Shown: positions 1 to 12,064 of the stretch, piece by piece
How positions within the stretch are numbered: position 1 is the stretch's first letter
How the letters are laid out: each line of letters begins with the position of its first letter
NCBI GenBank assembly: GCA_002682825.1
Contig: NOKP01000005.1
Span: 1,550,001-1,614,000, forward strand
Source of the DNA: Neonectria sp. B-13
Taxonomy: Eukaryota; Ascomycota; Sordariomycetes; Hypocreales; Nectriaceae
Length of the DNA stretch: 64,000 nucleotides
Direction: 5' to 3'
The notes under the pieces: model-generated
Seen by the model: only the letters and a program-made list of their open reading frames with translations
What the model was told of the DNA's origin: nothing
Database searches by the model: none
Made by a program: the position numbers and the translations under genes

Positions 1-317
1 TATCGTTGAAAACAGATGCTCTAGTCAATTGCCGCATTGTGATTTGCTTGCTCCCGCTGCAAGCTGTTATCGCAATGTGTGGAAGACCTATACACACGTT
101 TGAGAAGGGATAGCCGCGCGATGTACAAGGAAGCAAGCTTCCGCAACGAGTAACAGCTTCAAATGACATAGCGTCTCAGGCTACCAGCTTCACAAACCGC
201 AAGCTAGCTTCTTTGACATGGAAAGATAATGCCAGTTCCGAAACAAGAACCTCTCCTATATCTGGAAGCATTGAGGTCGGCAGGCCCAAAAGAAGGGGCT
301 TCCAGGCAGCTCATCTA
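1..317. other. 3' flank of the GH78 gene
   Basis: No gene or RNA is recognisable here. The stretch lies immediately downstream of the minus-strand GH78 stop codon and probably holds its 3' UTR. Confidence 0.4.
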
Positions 318-3082
318 TCACTTTCCAACCTCCACAAGCTCAACCTGTTCCATGACACCTAACTTCACTTTCACTTCCAAAGTACCGTCCAACCCCACCA
401 CCAGCTCCTTGCTACTCTGTCCGCTGCCGTCTCCCACAACCATCTCCGTCTTGCGGTTCCAGATCTCGTCTGGTATTACAACAACACCATCTAGGCCTCT
501 GGGCGCCTTGACGCTCAATCTCCAGCCACCAGTCGTCTCTTCCCATGCCACAAAAATGGACCCGCATGGAGTCGGAACTCGGCCTCTTGCCCAGTTGACG
601 CCGCTAAGCCTCAACTTCGGCCACACTCTGTACGTGCCGAACCCCGGTGCTAGAGGCTCTACGCCTAGAACGTGTGCGCTCAGAAGCCATGTGGGACCGC
701 AGCTAAAGAGTTGGGCGTAGGAACAAAAGTCGCCCTTGAATGGCTTGCCCTCGGCCGTCATAAACTCCCACGTCGTGCCCGTGAAGTGCTCGTTGGACTT
801 GTCCATCATGGGCTCCCACACTCGCCGTAGATGATCCTCCACAATGGAGTGCTTCTCCTGAGCATAGACTGCTGATTCAATGTGAATTGCCGACATGATG
901 GGGGAGATGACGGGTGGAGGGGAAGGGTTGGTCGTGTCTGGAGAGAATGACAAGGGGGCAGAGTTGTGTGATGCGGTGCAAAGGGACGAGAAATGGGCTA
1001 GGATCTGGGTCTTGAGTTCAGAGGGAACAATGTCGGTGAGTAACAACCAGGCGTGAGTTTCTTGTTGGAAGCCGGTGGTGCGAGAATCGGTGATGTTGAA
1101 GTAGCCGTTGGCAGAATTGTAGCACTTTTCTAGAACGGCCTTGGCACTCACATCGGCACTGGAGAGGAGAGAGGCAGCGAGCTTGGAGTCGCCGATGGCT
1201 TCTGATGCAGCTATCTTGGCACAAGCGCGGAGCACAGCAACGTAGATAGCGTTGCGCTTGGTGGACACGCCTTCTTGGATTCCGTTGTAGTAGTCATAGT
1301 CACCGGCTTTAGTATGTTAGCGGGTAGTTGAGTGTGATAACGAGAGAGACAACTCACCATCTATCCCTGTAGCACTGATCAGACCATCTTGGTTGACCAG
1401 CTGTCGGCAATAGGCCAGACATCCCTCAATCTTGTCCCAGCATAGCTGAAGTAAGTCGTCGTCTCCCGTAAAGGTCCAGTAGTCGTAAATCACCAGGATC
1501 AGGTACAGTGAGTAGTTGACAGACAAGATGGAAAACATGCTATCGTCTCTTGCACGATTGAAGTCAGTGCCAGGTGGAGCGCCACCGGGTAACAGACCAG
1601 GCGTCACCTTGCTTGCTTTGCAGCGCAGCATCGACGCAACAATGTTGCCACGAACATACTCGGTCCCGGCGGTGGAATAATACAGCGTCTTTCCGCCGAC
1701 GATGATGTCCGCGGTCCAGGGATAGCGGTCTCGCTTGGCGCCATCGAAGATGAATGGGAATTGGTTCCATCCAACGCCAAAGTCGGACAGCACGGCAGAG
1801 GTGTTGAGCCCCGAGGCGTAGAGGATGTCTTGTGAGGGGACAGACCGGATGAGCATGTCCTTGAAGCGGCAGACTTGATCCGCGCCAGCTCCAATTCCAA
1901 CTGATCCAGTTGGGACGCAGGGGAAGTTGGAGGCGGCGACGGAGATTCCGAGAAGGGCTAGTCCGGCTGTTGTGGATGGTCAGAAGAGATCATGAGCGGT
2001 AAATATGACGAGTTGCACTCACACGCTTTGATGTTTCCCTGGCGAAAGGTCGCGACTTCAACATTGTCAATAGCTATGACGAATGGCTCATCACCTACGC
2101 AACGAGTCTTGAAGCGATGCCACTTTTTCAGTTCGATAGGCGTCAAAATTTCAACTGACGAGATCAAAACAGGAACCAACGTCGTCTGCGGCTTGTTATA
2201 GTATCCCCACCACATCTCGAGGACGGTGCCCTTGTCGGTAACGTTCAATTGAAACAAGATACCGGGCATACCACCGCCTGCGCGAACAGTCCAAGCCAGA
2301 CCTCCCTCGATAACAAGTCCATCAAACTCAGCCTCGTAATCCGACCAAGCGCCGCCCCATCCGTACGCGTTGCACCGCTGTGAATCTACCAAAACGCCCA
2401 TATCTTCGGACACTTGCCACGGAGGAGGAATCGTCCGAGCAGGTGCGCAATTAAGCTGGATTGTTCGAGCTCCATAGCCCCAGAGCTCCGTGAGGCCCGC
2501 GTCGGAGCACTCGAACTGGCCCGGTAGACGGTCCACGGGGACGTTGGACGTGGCGGGGATAAAGCCGGCGCGGGAGATGGTCACGGAGCATGGCTCCGGC
2601 GAGGCGAGCGTGATCTTCATCCATCGCTGACTGCCCTGGATGTATTTGGAATCGTGGAAACCGGTATGGCGCACGCGGAAGCGAGCCTTGCGGCTGGTGT
2701 CGGCGCCGGCGGAGAAGGGATAGGGACCGTCTCCGTCTTGGAACTTGATTCCGGGATAGCCTTCGGAGACGGCGAAGTCGACGACTACGTGTCCAGAGGG
2801 AGAATCAATGGCCGAGACGTTGATGAAGGGGATGCCTGCGACGGCAACACCGAAATCAGCAATGATGGAAGGGGCTGTGTCTGAGGCGGAGGCTCTGGTC
2901 AGGACGACGGAGTCTGTCAAGCTAGCGGAAAGGAGGGCATCGGGAGTTGAGACTTGGCCAGTGGTGGAATGGATGTTGACCGGCAGGAGATGGGTTGGAA
3001 CCTCGTCGCGTCCGAAGACTTGGTTCTTGTAGACAGGTTTGGGGAGAGAACCCGGGATGGTGAAGTCGAGATGTTTTGCCAT
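318..3082 (-). CDS. GH78 alpha-L-rhamnosidase-like glycosidase
   Basis: Probable six-hairpin glycosidase of the alpha-L-rhamnosidase family (GH78), expected to release rhamnose from plant cell-wall or flavonoid glycosides. Three exons join in frame: 3082-2023, 1966-1358 and 1306-318, with GT-AG introns of 56 and 51 bp, giving about 885 aa, a normal length for fungal members. The N-terminal third is beta-rich and includes a LamG-like segment ending near residue 350. The (alpha/alpha)6 region carries GAKRDRYPW near residues 429-437, a hallmark of this family in fungi. The start is uncertain. The frame stays open upstream of the Met at 3082 without another ATG, and a catctag acceptor near 3198 could join an upstream signal-peptide exon that I could not find. 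It is divergent from a sugar transporter, which fits hydrolysis followed by uptake. Family call is firm, substrate inferred. Confidence 0.85.
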
Positions 3083-3199
3083 AGCCGCGGCGGATAAGGT
3101 CGGTCTAGACGATGAGAGGCCAAGGACTTCGGACAGAGGGAACCGAGTAAGATGCGGGAATGACAAGTTCGCAGAAGCAAAAAGACATGGAATACTAGA

Positions 3200-4095
3200 T
3201 GTTGGTCTTAAGTCACTTGATGCAGTGCCAAGACGGGCTCGTAGGTGAAGCTGCGAGGTAGTGGTCTGACGAAGTGGTTAAGACTTCCGAATGCAGCAAC
3301 GGAAACATCAGGTGCAAATGAATGACAAACATACCGACGCCTAGCCGCATCGACTATGACTATTTGCATGTAGATATAATACACACCTGCCGGGGAGTCG
3401 ATCGTCGCTTCGGGGAATTGCGCGGCTGTCGGAGCGACGTGTGGAGCTGCAACACCACGAAAACGCGTCCCGGTTGAGTAAAGCGCGGGCATGATCTACC
3501 GGAGATGTGCCAAGGTTTCTCCCCGAGTGCCGCTGCGAGGCTAAGCGAGACGACTGGGCGTCTCAAAGAAGCATGGTCGCAGCTGGGTTCCTGGGATTTA
3601 CTGAAAGCCGGGACGACTTCATCCTTGCGAGCTGCATCAGGCGCTCTCTCGTCTCGGTGTTGACGGCAATTGCGAACAGCCGTGATGCCATGTGTGAGGC
3701 CTGTCCACACCGTTTAGATCCTTCGACTGCCTCCTCCAAGAAGGAATAGCCGCTCGTCAACAAGGCCCAATTCGTTCGCGACTCTGCCGTGGTGTGTCCA
3801 CCATCTAGTTCTGGAAATCATAGCCATCCCATCGCCCACCTTAGCGCCCCACAAACACCCCGCAAGTGCCTATCCCCGTGGGGAACCAGACCTCTCTTAG
3901 TTGTGTCAATGGGCCTAGCTTAAGCGTCGTGGCCTGAGCCATGCTGAATCTTTCGCGTCACAAGACTTCCCGAGTTGAGGATATATAGACTCACAGGAAA
4001 CCACACTCCGGGGTTTGAGATTGTTGCTCACTACCCTCATCGCCTCCCGGCATTATTACCTTGTCTACTACTCTACCTTGATCCGGCTCTTCATC
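3200..4095. promoter_or_regulatory. Shared divergent promoter of GH78 and sugar transporter
   Basis: About 0.9 kb separates the two divergent genes. It contains a cluster of SYGGRG-type CreA/Cre1 motifs at about 3847-3883 (CCCCAC, CCCCGC and the palindrome CCCCGTGGGG at 3874-3883). A TATA-like ATATATA lies at 3981-3987, about 110 bp before the transporter ATG. The CreA consensus is established knowledge for ascomycetes; actual glucose repression of this pair is inference. Short open frames inside (for example 3208-3492 minus) show no family resemblance. Confidence 0.5.
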
Positions 4096-5891
4096 ATGGC
4101 GGCCGAAGATACCAAGACCGACACGAACCATGTCGAGGCGCCGCATCAGCCCCTCGCGGTCAAAGAGAATCCAAACGTCACTTTCCGTGATATCTGGGAC
4201 AATCGCCGTGTTCTAGGCTTCTGTGAGTCTTCCAGCCCGCCCGAGTGACTGCATGACCGAGTACTGACTAACAGGCTTCATCATCTTCATGCTCCCCATC
4301 AACTTCGGCTACGAAATCAGCACCGTCGGCAACCTCCTCGCCGTGACGCCCTTCATGGAGCGGTTCGGCCACGTCGCCAACGGCGTCTTGCTCGTGTCTG
4401 CCAAGGACCAGCAGATCCTCAACGCCGCCACCACCGTCGGCCTGTTCGTCTCTGCCTTTGCAACGGGTTTCATCTCCGATATTGTCGGCCGTAAGAAGAC
4501 CATCGGCGTCGCTGGCCTGCTCTGTATTGCCGGCGTTCTGGTCCAGTACTTCAGCAAGGACATCTTGACCTTGTTTGGCGGCAAGCTTCTGGGCACCTTT
4601 GGCTTTGGCTTGGGACACTCCCTTGGTCCTGTCTTTGTTGCCGAGATGGCGCCCAACAAGCTCCGAGGAACCTGTTTGATTCTCATCGTAAGCATCCAAG
4701 TCTTTCCACAACGCAGTTATAACTTGCTAAATGGTATGCAACAGAACACCATGATCGTCATCGGACAGTGGCTCAGCTCCCTCGTCGTCTACGCCTGCTC
4801 CGACCGAACCGACGACATGTCCTGGCGCATCCCCATCATCACCCAGATCATCCCTCCGACCTTGCTTCTTCTCGGCCTGATCATCCTCCCCGAATCTCCC
4901 TCATGGTTGCTCATCCACGGACGCCCTGAAGACGCCAAGAAGTCCTACATGCGCTTCAACGGCCCGAACTTCGATGCTGACACTGCCGTCGCCGTGGCTA
5001 CACTAGCTATCCGCAAGGAAGAGGAGGAGACGGCTGGCGGAGGCAGCTGGATGCAGTGCTTCAAGGGCCCCGACGGCCGACGTACTCTGATCATCTGCAT
5101 GGTGTACATCTCTCAACAGTTCATTGGTGTTAACTTCGTCGGCGGCTACTTGACCTACTATTTCCGTCTTGCTGGCGTTGGCAATCCTTTGGGCATTGCT
5201 CAGGCTGCCTTTGCCATCCAGCTCTTCGGAAATATCTGCTCGTGGCCGCTGGTTGACAGAATTGGTCGCCGGCCCATGATTGTTGGTGGAATCATCACCA
5301 TCACGGCTGGCTTGCTCATCATCGGTGGTGTGAGCACCGTCAATAGCCCGCAGGCTCTCAACGCCACCGTGGCCTTTATGGTTATCTGGGGATTCCTGTA
5401 TCAGGTTAGTGACTCTTCGGATCTTTGGTTGACAACTGCTAACTGTTTAATCTCAGATGACTCTCGGTGCCACTGCCTACTCGGTCGGAGGAGAGACTCC
5501 TAGCATGCAGCTCCGCCAGAAGACATACGCCATCAACATCATGGCAGCCACCGCCGTCTCGTGCATGGTTCTCCAGGTAATGCCATATCTGATCAACAGC
5601 GACCAGTTGAACCTTGGTGGCAAGAGTAAGCGCATTCCCTCCCAAAAAGAATGACAATTCCTCTAACAGCTTCTTCCAGTCTGCTTCATCTTCTTCGCCT
5701 TCTCCGTGCCCATGTGCGTATATCTCTACTACTGTCTCCCCGAGATGAAGGGTCGCAACTACGCCGAGATCCAGGAGATGTTCGACAAGCGCGTACCTGC
5801 CCGCCAGTTCAAGGATTATGTGTGCAACTTGGAGGATCAGGTCGTGGCCAAGAAGATCGAACTGGACGATATGAAGGCTGGCGAAGTTTAG
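4096..5891 (+). CDS. MFS sugar transporter (SP family)
   Basis: Twelve-helix plasma-membrane proton symporter of the sugar porter family, closest in feel to fungal alpha-glucoside/hexose permeases. Five exons (4096-4222, 4275-4687, 4745-5404, 5457-5625, 5680-5891) join in frame to 526 aa; introns are 52-57 bp with GT-AG ends. Diagnostic motifs are visible: PESPSWLL after TM6, QQFIGVNFVGGYLTYY in TM7, DRIGRRP in the loop between TM8 and TM9, and PEMKGRNYAEIQEMF after TM12 in place of the usual PETKG. The hydrophilic N-terminus (about 40 residues) and C-terminal tail are typical. The start is the first ATG after the TATA-like box. Pairing with a GH78 enzyme suggests import of the released sugar or a glycoside, but substrate cannot be read from sequence. 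Confidence 0.9.
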
Positions 5892-6403
5892 GATGTCAAC
5901 TAGTCTTATATTGAGAGGATATTTGGCGTGGAAATGTGCACCAAAATAGTGCTAAAGCAGTTTAGCCAGCTTTGTGAGTATGGGTTGTGATGTACGACGA
6001 AATCAAGATGCATGGACCTAATCATAGTAGTCCAAAGACCTTTTCTATTCAACATTCTTCCGATTGGGGAGAAACTATTCAAATATACATGATGAGGGTC
6101 AATACGGGCTTTTTAAAGTGATGTGTGATGAATTACTGATTAGGATATCTTATCTTACATGTCGACTATGATGGCCCTGTAAAGAACTTAAATCGAAACA
6201 AATGGAAAGAGAAAACAAGGTTGTAATCAAACGAGAAGAAACAAAGTCCACTCCGAATAATTATTTTCGATTAATTTAATTATCCTCCCCGTCACCTCCA
6301 TCCAGTCAATGCCAATTCAATCTTCGCTGACGTTCTCCTCATTGAGCAAACTCAACAGAACAAAAGGTTGTCCCAAAATTCCCAAAGCTCCAAGACAACA
6401 ACG
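5892..6403. other. Intergenic, nothing recognised
   Basis: Convergent 3' flanks of the transporter and the small secreted protein. AT-rich near 6250-6290; no gene or RNA seen. Confidence 0.4.
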
Positions 6404-6676
6404 CTACACTTTCTTCTTGGGAGTCTTGGTGATCGGAAGTCGAAACTTCGGGGGAATAAAAGGAGGCGTCCCGACCGTAGGAGGGACTGTGGGAGGAGGG
6501 GGAGGAGGAGGAGGCACGGTGCTCTTGTCGGTCTGCTGGCGGATCGGGAGTCGAAGACCTGGTTCGCGCTTGGGAATGGCCTCGATGGAGGATTTTTGCC
6601 GCGGTACAAGAGGAGCGCAGGGGGCAGCCAAAGTGCTGCCCACCAGGCAAGCGCAGATGAAGGAAATAGGCTTCAT
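6404..6676 (-). CDS. Small secreted proline-rich protein
   Basis: A 90-aa single-exon protein with a convincing secretion signal: MKPISFICACLVGSTLAAP with probable cleavage after the Ala-Ala region near residue 18. The mature part has two dibasic/basic processing-like sites (LVPR near residue 27 and KR near residue 37), a run of eight prolines and a repeated RLPI element (RLPIRQQT and RLPITKTP), and ends in a lysine-rich tail. I know no family for it. Size, signal peptide and low complexity fit a small secreted protein such as an effector candidate, antimicrobial or cell-wall protein; none of these roles is demonstrated. The ATG at 6676 is the only start giving the signal peptide. Disulfide-type cysteines are nearly absent after cleavage. 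Confidence 0.6.
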   Translation of the reverse strand: MKPISFICACLVGSTLAAPCAPLVPRQKSSIEAIPKREPGLRLPIRQQTDKSTVPPPPPPPPTVPPTVGTPPFIPPKFRLPITKTPKKKV

Positions 6677-7490
6677 TTGTGAGGTGGATGTTGTTTTTGT
6701 AGGTTGTTGAGGAAAGGTGGTTCAGTGTTTTAGAAGAATGTGGTGTGATGTCTTTGAAGCTGACAGGTAGTTTGATGATGAGGTTGTTGCAGATCGTGCG
6801 GCGAAAGCCATCTCCTTATACGAAGAAGATCTATTCACGCTCCTTTGTTCAGTACACATGTCGAGGACCCGAGAAAAAGGTTCGGGAAGAAGGCTTTCGG
6901 TGTGGACCGCATCCGATGGTAGGAATGTGGGTTAAGCGAGTGTGCATTCCTGTCTGCATACCTCGCAACCCCGAATTTGGCCGGGTGCTAGAACCTTCTG
7001 GGCATCATGGCTTGTATCGGCCTTTCCGACATGGAGTTCCCGTATCGCTGCCTCCGGTACGGATGCAAAGAGCGACGCTACGTCGAGAATCAACGTGAGC
7101 CGAGAGACGGGCCTGTATTGGTGGACGCGCTTGAAATCAGGGCAGAGTGAGGGTCTCGTCGAAGACCATCCAAGGATTTTCACCGTTGCGATTACTCACA
7201 TGACGGATCAGGCGACGCAACGGGTACAGCTACTCTAACTAGCTTCGGGATGAGAAACAAGAACCTAATATGCCGCCCTATACCCGTGACGGTCGCCATC
7301 ACAACTGCGATGGTAGCGCGTATTGGCTTGAATGAGCCAGATTACCTTTACTCTTACAGCAAGCTACCTCCTCAAGCCCTTAGGTTGGACCCCTGGACCG
7401 CGTCCCATTCGGCCGGAGGAATGGCGTCAGCTTCTGCTCCGAGGGAAGCTCCTTGTCCTTCATCCATTCGTTCAAGCCAGGTTCCTCAAA
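6677..7490. other. Intergenic, nothing recognised
   Basis: Upstream region of the small secreted protein gene. Open frames here are short and show no family resemblance. Confidence 0.4.
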
Positions 7491-8008
7491 TTAGTAGACT
7501 GTTTGCATTTTAGGAGAAAAGTCAGGCTTTGAATACCCGCTAATGTACCTGTAATCATTTTGGAATCTTTTCGAACAGTGCGCCGCTCCAGCTGAGAGGA
7601 TGATCGCGTCGCCAGCATACATGAGGACTATCTGGTCTTCCGTTTTATCCCCAGACGTTCCTATTCCTATCAAAAGCGTTGATGATGGAACACGGCTGAC
7701 CTGGCTAACCGCAGGAAGTGCCAGTCGCATGGGCTGCAAACCATAGCATTCGTGAGTGTTGGGATGGAACTGATGGCCAGAGACTGCTCCCTGGTTCCCT
7801 GATTTAAGTTGAATGTGATGACGATCAGGATACAAGCTTAATCGTATAACTACCTCACTGAGCCAATGATTCATCGAGAGGAACTGCTCCGCCGTTCTCT
7901 GTTGTCAGTGGCTCCGGCAGAACATTCCGGTATACTAACTAGTACGAGCAGCCTGCTATTCGGCACAAACGGCATCTGGAAAACGCGATAGACTTCTAGA
8001 ATCTGCAT
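7491..8008 (-). pseudogene. Decayed YjlB-like cupin
   Basis: Pieces of one cupin (YjlB-like family) can be read in order on the minus strand but in different frames. From 8008: PFVPNSRLLVLV, then after a +1 shift YRNVLPEPLTTENGGA, then FHPNTHECYG (metal-binding His/Glu cluster), then TLLIGIG, then AGDAIILSAGAAHCS and DYRYISGYSK at the C-terminus. At least three frame changes are needed and there is an in-frame stop after the YRNVLP block, so no full protein can be made. An internal piece before TLLIGIG looks like a leftover intron with poor splice sites. Resemblance is from memory of the family; a database search would settle it. Confidence 0.65.
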
Positions 8009-11000
8009 GATGGGTAAATCTAATTATGTGAGACCAATCGCGGTGTCTCAGCTTGCATCCTCGATCATGGTGCAGATCTTGCCCGAATGCAAATGCTAAA
8101 TACAGTATCGCTACCCGATATCACGTCACTGGGCGAGCTTCCGTAACCGGATAGCTACAGATAACTGAGCCGGTTTGGACCTAACGTCGAGGTTTTGAGC
8201 GGTTCCGCTTGGCCGGGCCTGTATCTCGACAACAGCTCAAGTGACCTAGACAGGGAGGGTCATCCAAGCCGATTATATAATTTCCAACACTAGACTGGCC
8301 AACGGGAAGAAGCAGTACGGCTCTTTCACGTTTGCATGCGTCCGACACCTGCACTAGGTTAGGTCTTGCCTGCGAAGGCGAAACTCGGCTCGTCTGGGAG
8401 GATGACGCGAGACAGTTGGTCTTAATAAACGAGGACCAAGGCCAGCTTCTCCGATGAAACAGAAAAACCAGCCTCGATAAGCCCAACCAGCTTTAGAGGC
8501 GTAAACCCCCCGATCGAACTTACACTATCTGTAGCTTGCGTCTCCACCACAAGCGGAATCCACGGAGCCACGATCGAAAACCTTCACCCCAAGCCAGGAT
8601 GTGTCCAGACAACGGGACGTCTCGATCTGGCCGCGTGACCTGGTGAGATAAACTACAATGCCGCCTTGGAAGTCCAGCATTTTTTTCTTCTTCTTTTTCT
8701 TTTTGATGACGTCCCAACTTTTCAGATACAAGAACCCTTTTCTGCGCATCTTTTTAACCGCAGGCTACGCAAAGCCGGACAGTATTAAACACGTTGCTGG
8801 TACCCAGTGGGATTCAAATATAAGAGAGTGGCAAGTTTTCGTTCCCTAGCAGGATTCTGAATCTCGAACAAAGGCTCTGTGAGGACGCATGGAGATTGTC
8901 ACGGGCCAGAAGAAAACCGCACCGGCACCACATTTACAACACTCATCGCGCAAAGGTTAGCGTTGTTTAAGACGAGGATCGCGCGAAAAGACACCTTCAT
9001 GCGTCTTCTTGAAAGCTGTGCTAACTTCTGCTTTGCGAAAAGTTGGCTGGTGAAGGGGAGAGGAATGGGTCTCCACACCTTCCCCGGCCGTCTCGTGCTC
9101 ACCATCGTGACAGAGCCTGATGCGAACAGAACTGAACATCCTTGGCATGAAGCTTCCAGTTTCTGTCCAACCTCTTTCGATACGGCGATCTTTTGTAGTC
9201 CGCTTCACTGAGGACACCACCAATGTCCAGCTTCTATCTCGGCGAGACATCGTCGTATCCACTTCGACAACCCGTGTGAGAAAAAGCAGCTTGGATGTGG
9301 GCTAAGCATCAGCCGCTTTTCCTTCCCGCATCTTCTCGTTAAGATCAGCCGGAAGCGGACATTGCGGCGCGGGATGGAAGGCTGGAGTAATTTCCCAGCC
9401 TTGCGCCCCTCCCGCCCGAGACGAGACAACTTCTAGGTCTACCACTTCTCCACTTCCGTCAGATTCACAGCCTCTACTGGACAAAGCCCTCGCTTGCGCT
9501 GAGGGTTGAATTGGCAATGTTGTCCAAAGATCTCTGCCTCGAGGCATCCGCGGCAATGCGAGCACGTTGCGATAGGACGTTGAGGCGGTAGGTAGTCCAC
9601 TGGTTGTATAGTTCTGTGAGGTGTGACTTATTTCACACATTGGCGTTTGTGGTCTCGTCAAGGAGTGCTGGGTCATCGGGTCGGAAGGACATGACGATGG
9701 TGACTCGCTCAGGCATCTTGGTGGGGGCTGCTGCGTGGGTGATGTATCTACCCTAAAGCACAACGGCACATCCCCATTGACATCAGTCGTTCTCTATGAA
9801 TCATAATATGTCGAGCTCACCATCTATGACACTGGGTGTAGTGGAAGAAACACTGCTAGCTTATTTGACTGGAAGCTTGAGCTATTGTAGCACTGATGCT
9901 ACCCGAACTGCGTCTACTTTAATGATGATGAAGGACGTCGTGGCGTTGAACAAGCTCCGGGCTGCCTCAGCAGACTTTCTTGCTTTTCGGCCATGGTAAT
10001 AGTCAGTGAAGCCTCCGAACCAAATCCAATAGGTCTTCAAGCCACTTCTCATATTGCTGATTTTCGAAGGTCTAGACTAGCTGGTCGTTTTTCCGAGCTC
10101 GAGACCTGCCGCCAGCTAACATAGGAGGCCAAGTTTACCATCCATATAATCCTTTCTTTCTTTATTCCGTAGGCGTTGATTAGAGTAGGTCTAGTAGTTT
10201 AAGATAGCTAGTTTGACTTTTGTCACGGCTTGAGGGTTATACACCTGAACCTAGAGAGGCCGTTATCCTAAATGCGGATACATAGCTAATCTCTAAACTT
10301 TCGGTTATTGGAATTGGTGTTGAGAGTTAATTGGTTCTTAAACTAGTTAGTAAGATATAGGTTATCATTAGTATGATATTTAAAGTTTAAAGTGACATCG
10401 AGGTGCTAAGTTGACGAAACTAGCGAGCCTGCCGCAAACGGGAAAGAATTACCTTAAACTCTAAAACTATTGGGATTTCTATTGAAGGACGGAGCCTGAA
10501 AGCGAGTTAGCTTCCCTGACGATCATCACCCTAATGATGGTAGTGCTGAACTTAACCTTGCTTTTTCAATGTATCATATGACTTTCAATATAATCAGTAG
10601 CAAGCTGTAGTAAAAGGTGAGGAGTTATCTAATAAAGTTATATAAAGCATCGCGTAACAGCGTAATCCCGGCCTACACGAGTACAGCAAATGTGATATAT
10701 CAGTCTTCCGGTTCAACCAACGGGTGTCTACAGACAGGAGCGGAATAGGCTGAGGCTGCGTGACCTAATATAAGGGGCTAAGCTCCACGAGGAAGGCGAC
10801 CGCAGTCAGAGACACCTTACAACACTAGACTATACATAACAATAAAGTAGTAGTCATATAACGATAACCATACCTTCTTCTATATCGAGGTACTATTCAC
10901 TGGACGCCTGATTACCAGAATCCGGGAGTGTTGACTTGATTGCAGTTGTCATGCTCTAGTATGCATGCGCGCAACTACTTCGCAGCCCTCGTGAAACGGG

Positions 11001-11146
11001 TTCCGAGCCTGTGTTATCATCACCACATGAGACTTTGCTGCCGACCCATCCGTCACACGCCACATGTTTGTTTCGACCTGTGATTCCGAGACAGAGACAA
11101 ACAAGAAAGTTCTTTCCGACCGTTTTGGCGAGCCTATGTTTGAAAT
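8009..11146. other. Gene-poor stretch of about 3.1 kb
   Basis: No open frame here resembles a family I know. A pyrimidine tract of T and C lies at 8681-8704. The stretch 10150-10900 is AT-rich with scattered short repeats such as taagata/tagtta, and looks like old degraded sequence, possibly of transposon origin, but no terminal repeats or transposase pieces were seen. A minus-strand frame at 9302-9769 is open but low complexity and unrecognised. Confidence 0.35.
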
Positions 11147-11383
11147 TCAGTACGGCCGATGGAACAAGCGGAACACAGCTCGTTGGCCGTTTGCCTTGGC
11201 AAGTGAGAGCAGGTCTAGCTGGAAGGACTCGAACTTATTCACTATAGCTTGGCAGAGCCGGCACCCCGTGTCAGTGGCACTCAAAGCCTTAGGGACAGAT
11301 CTATCATCACCTAAGCCGTGAATGGCTTTATTGTACTTGCAATGCATGAAATATCTACATTTCTCGCAAAATGTAGTATCCAT
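11147..11383 (-). pseudogene. HET-protein N-terminal relic
   Basis: From the ATG at 11383 the frame reads MDTTFCEKCRYF, followed about 35 residues later by GCRLCQAIVNKFESF. This CxxC plus GCxLC arrangement is typical of the N-terminal leader of fungal heterokaryon-incompatibility (HET) proteins, just before the HET domain. The frame stops after 78 codons and no HET domain core (ALSYxWG, WIDxxCI) follows in any frame. It is most likely the remaining 5' end of a deleted gene. Confidence 0.5.
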
Positions 11384-12064
11384 GATAGTTACTGAGGTGT
11401 CTAGTTCGACAAGGTCCACTTTGGAGCGTAGCACAGCGCATGTAAACGCAGAAGTCTGACTCGAAAGTGCTCTCAGGGAACAAAGTAAGAAAGCAGGGTG
11501 TCTTCTCGTAGCGATCCGCAATGTGGCATCCTCGCAAGGAACAGTCAATCATGCATGATGGGGCTGATTCTGCCGATTGGGGGCAGACAAGATGTACGAG
11601 CGCAAAATCGCCATGATCAACCAGGCCCTGATCGACATAGGAATGAGCTCTTTTCAGTAGAAGATCTTCGAAATGACTAGCTTTGGTTAGTTTGTAGATA
11701 ACCTAAGTGCTTGAAACCCCCATATTTTAGACCTTAGTCTCACTCTTCAGACCTAGTTCTGGATGCAAATTTGGAGGATAACCTCGGCTGGTGATACACG
11801 CACTGAAACTTTGGTGGCCTGTATCCTGGGCGGCTTCACCAATGACTTGAAGCAGCTCGGGCACAAGGGCACGGGAGAATTTACCTGCTCCGGAACAAGC
11901 GTCTTTCTCTTCCTGTACACGTGCGCGACGTCAAGTGTGAGCGTTCTCGACCCAAGTTTTATTGTCAAGAGATTGTATTCGTGGCTCATTGCTTGCATTG
12001 GGATTCAAATATTGTAGATAAAATCACCTCATTGCCAATTACATATTCTCGTAGCCTTATGAGT
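11384..12064. other. Intergenic, nothing recognised
   Basis: Between the HET relic and the 3' end of the kinase gene. No supported gene seen on either strand. Confidence 0.35.

Noticed and set aside
229..720. Plus-strand open frame of 163 aa
   Set aside because: It is antisense to the last exon of the GH78 gene and has no family resemblance.
8681..8704. Pyrimidine tract as possible intron or transposon tail
   Set aside because: No flanking splice signals, target-site duplication or element ends could be seen.
9302..9769. Minus-strand open frame of 155 aa
   Set aside because: Low complexity, no motif or signal recognised, no plausible start context; kept only as a note in the gene-poor stretch.
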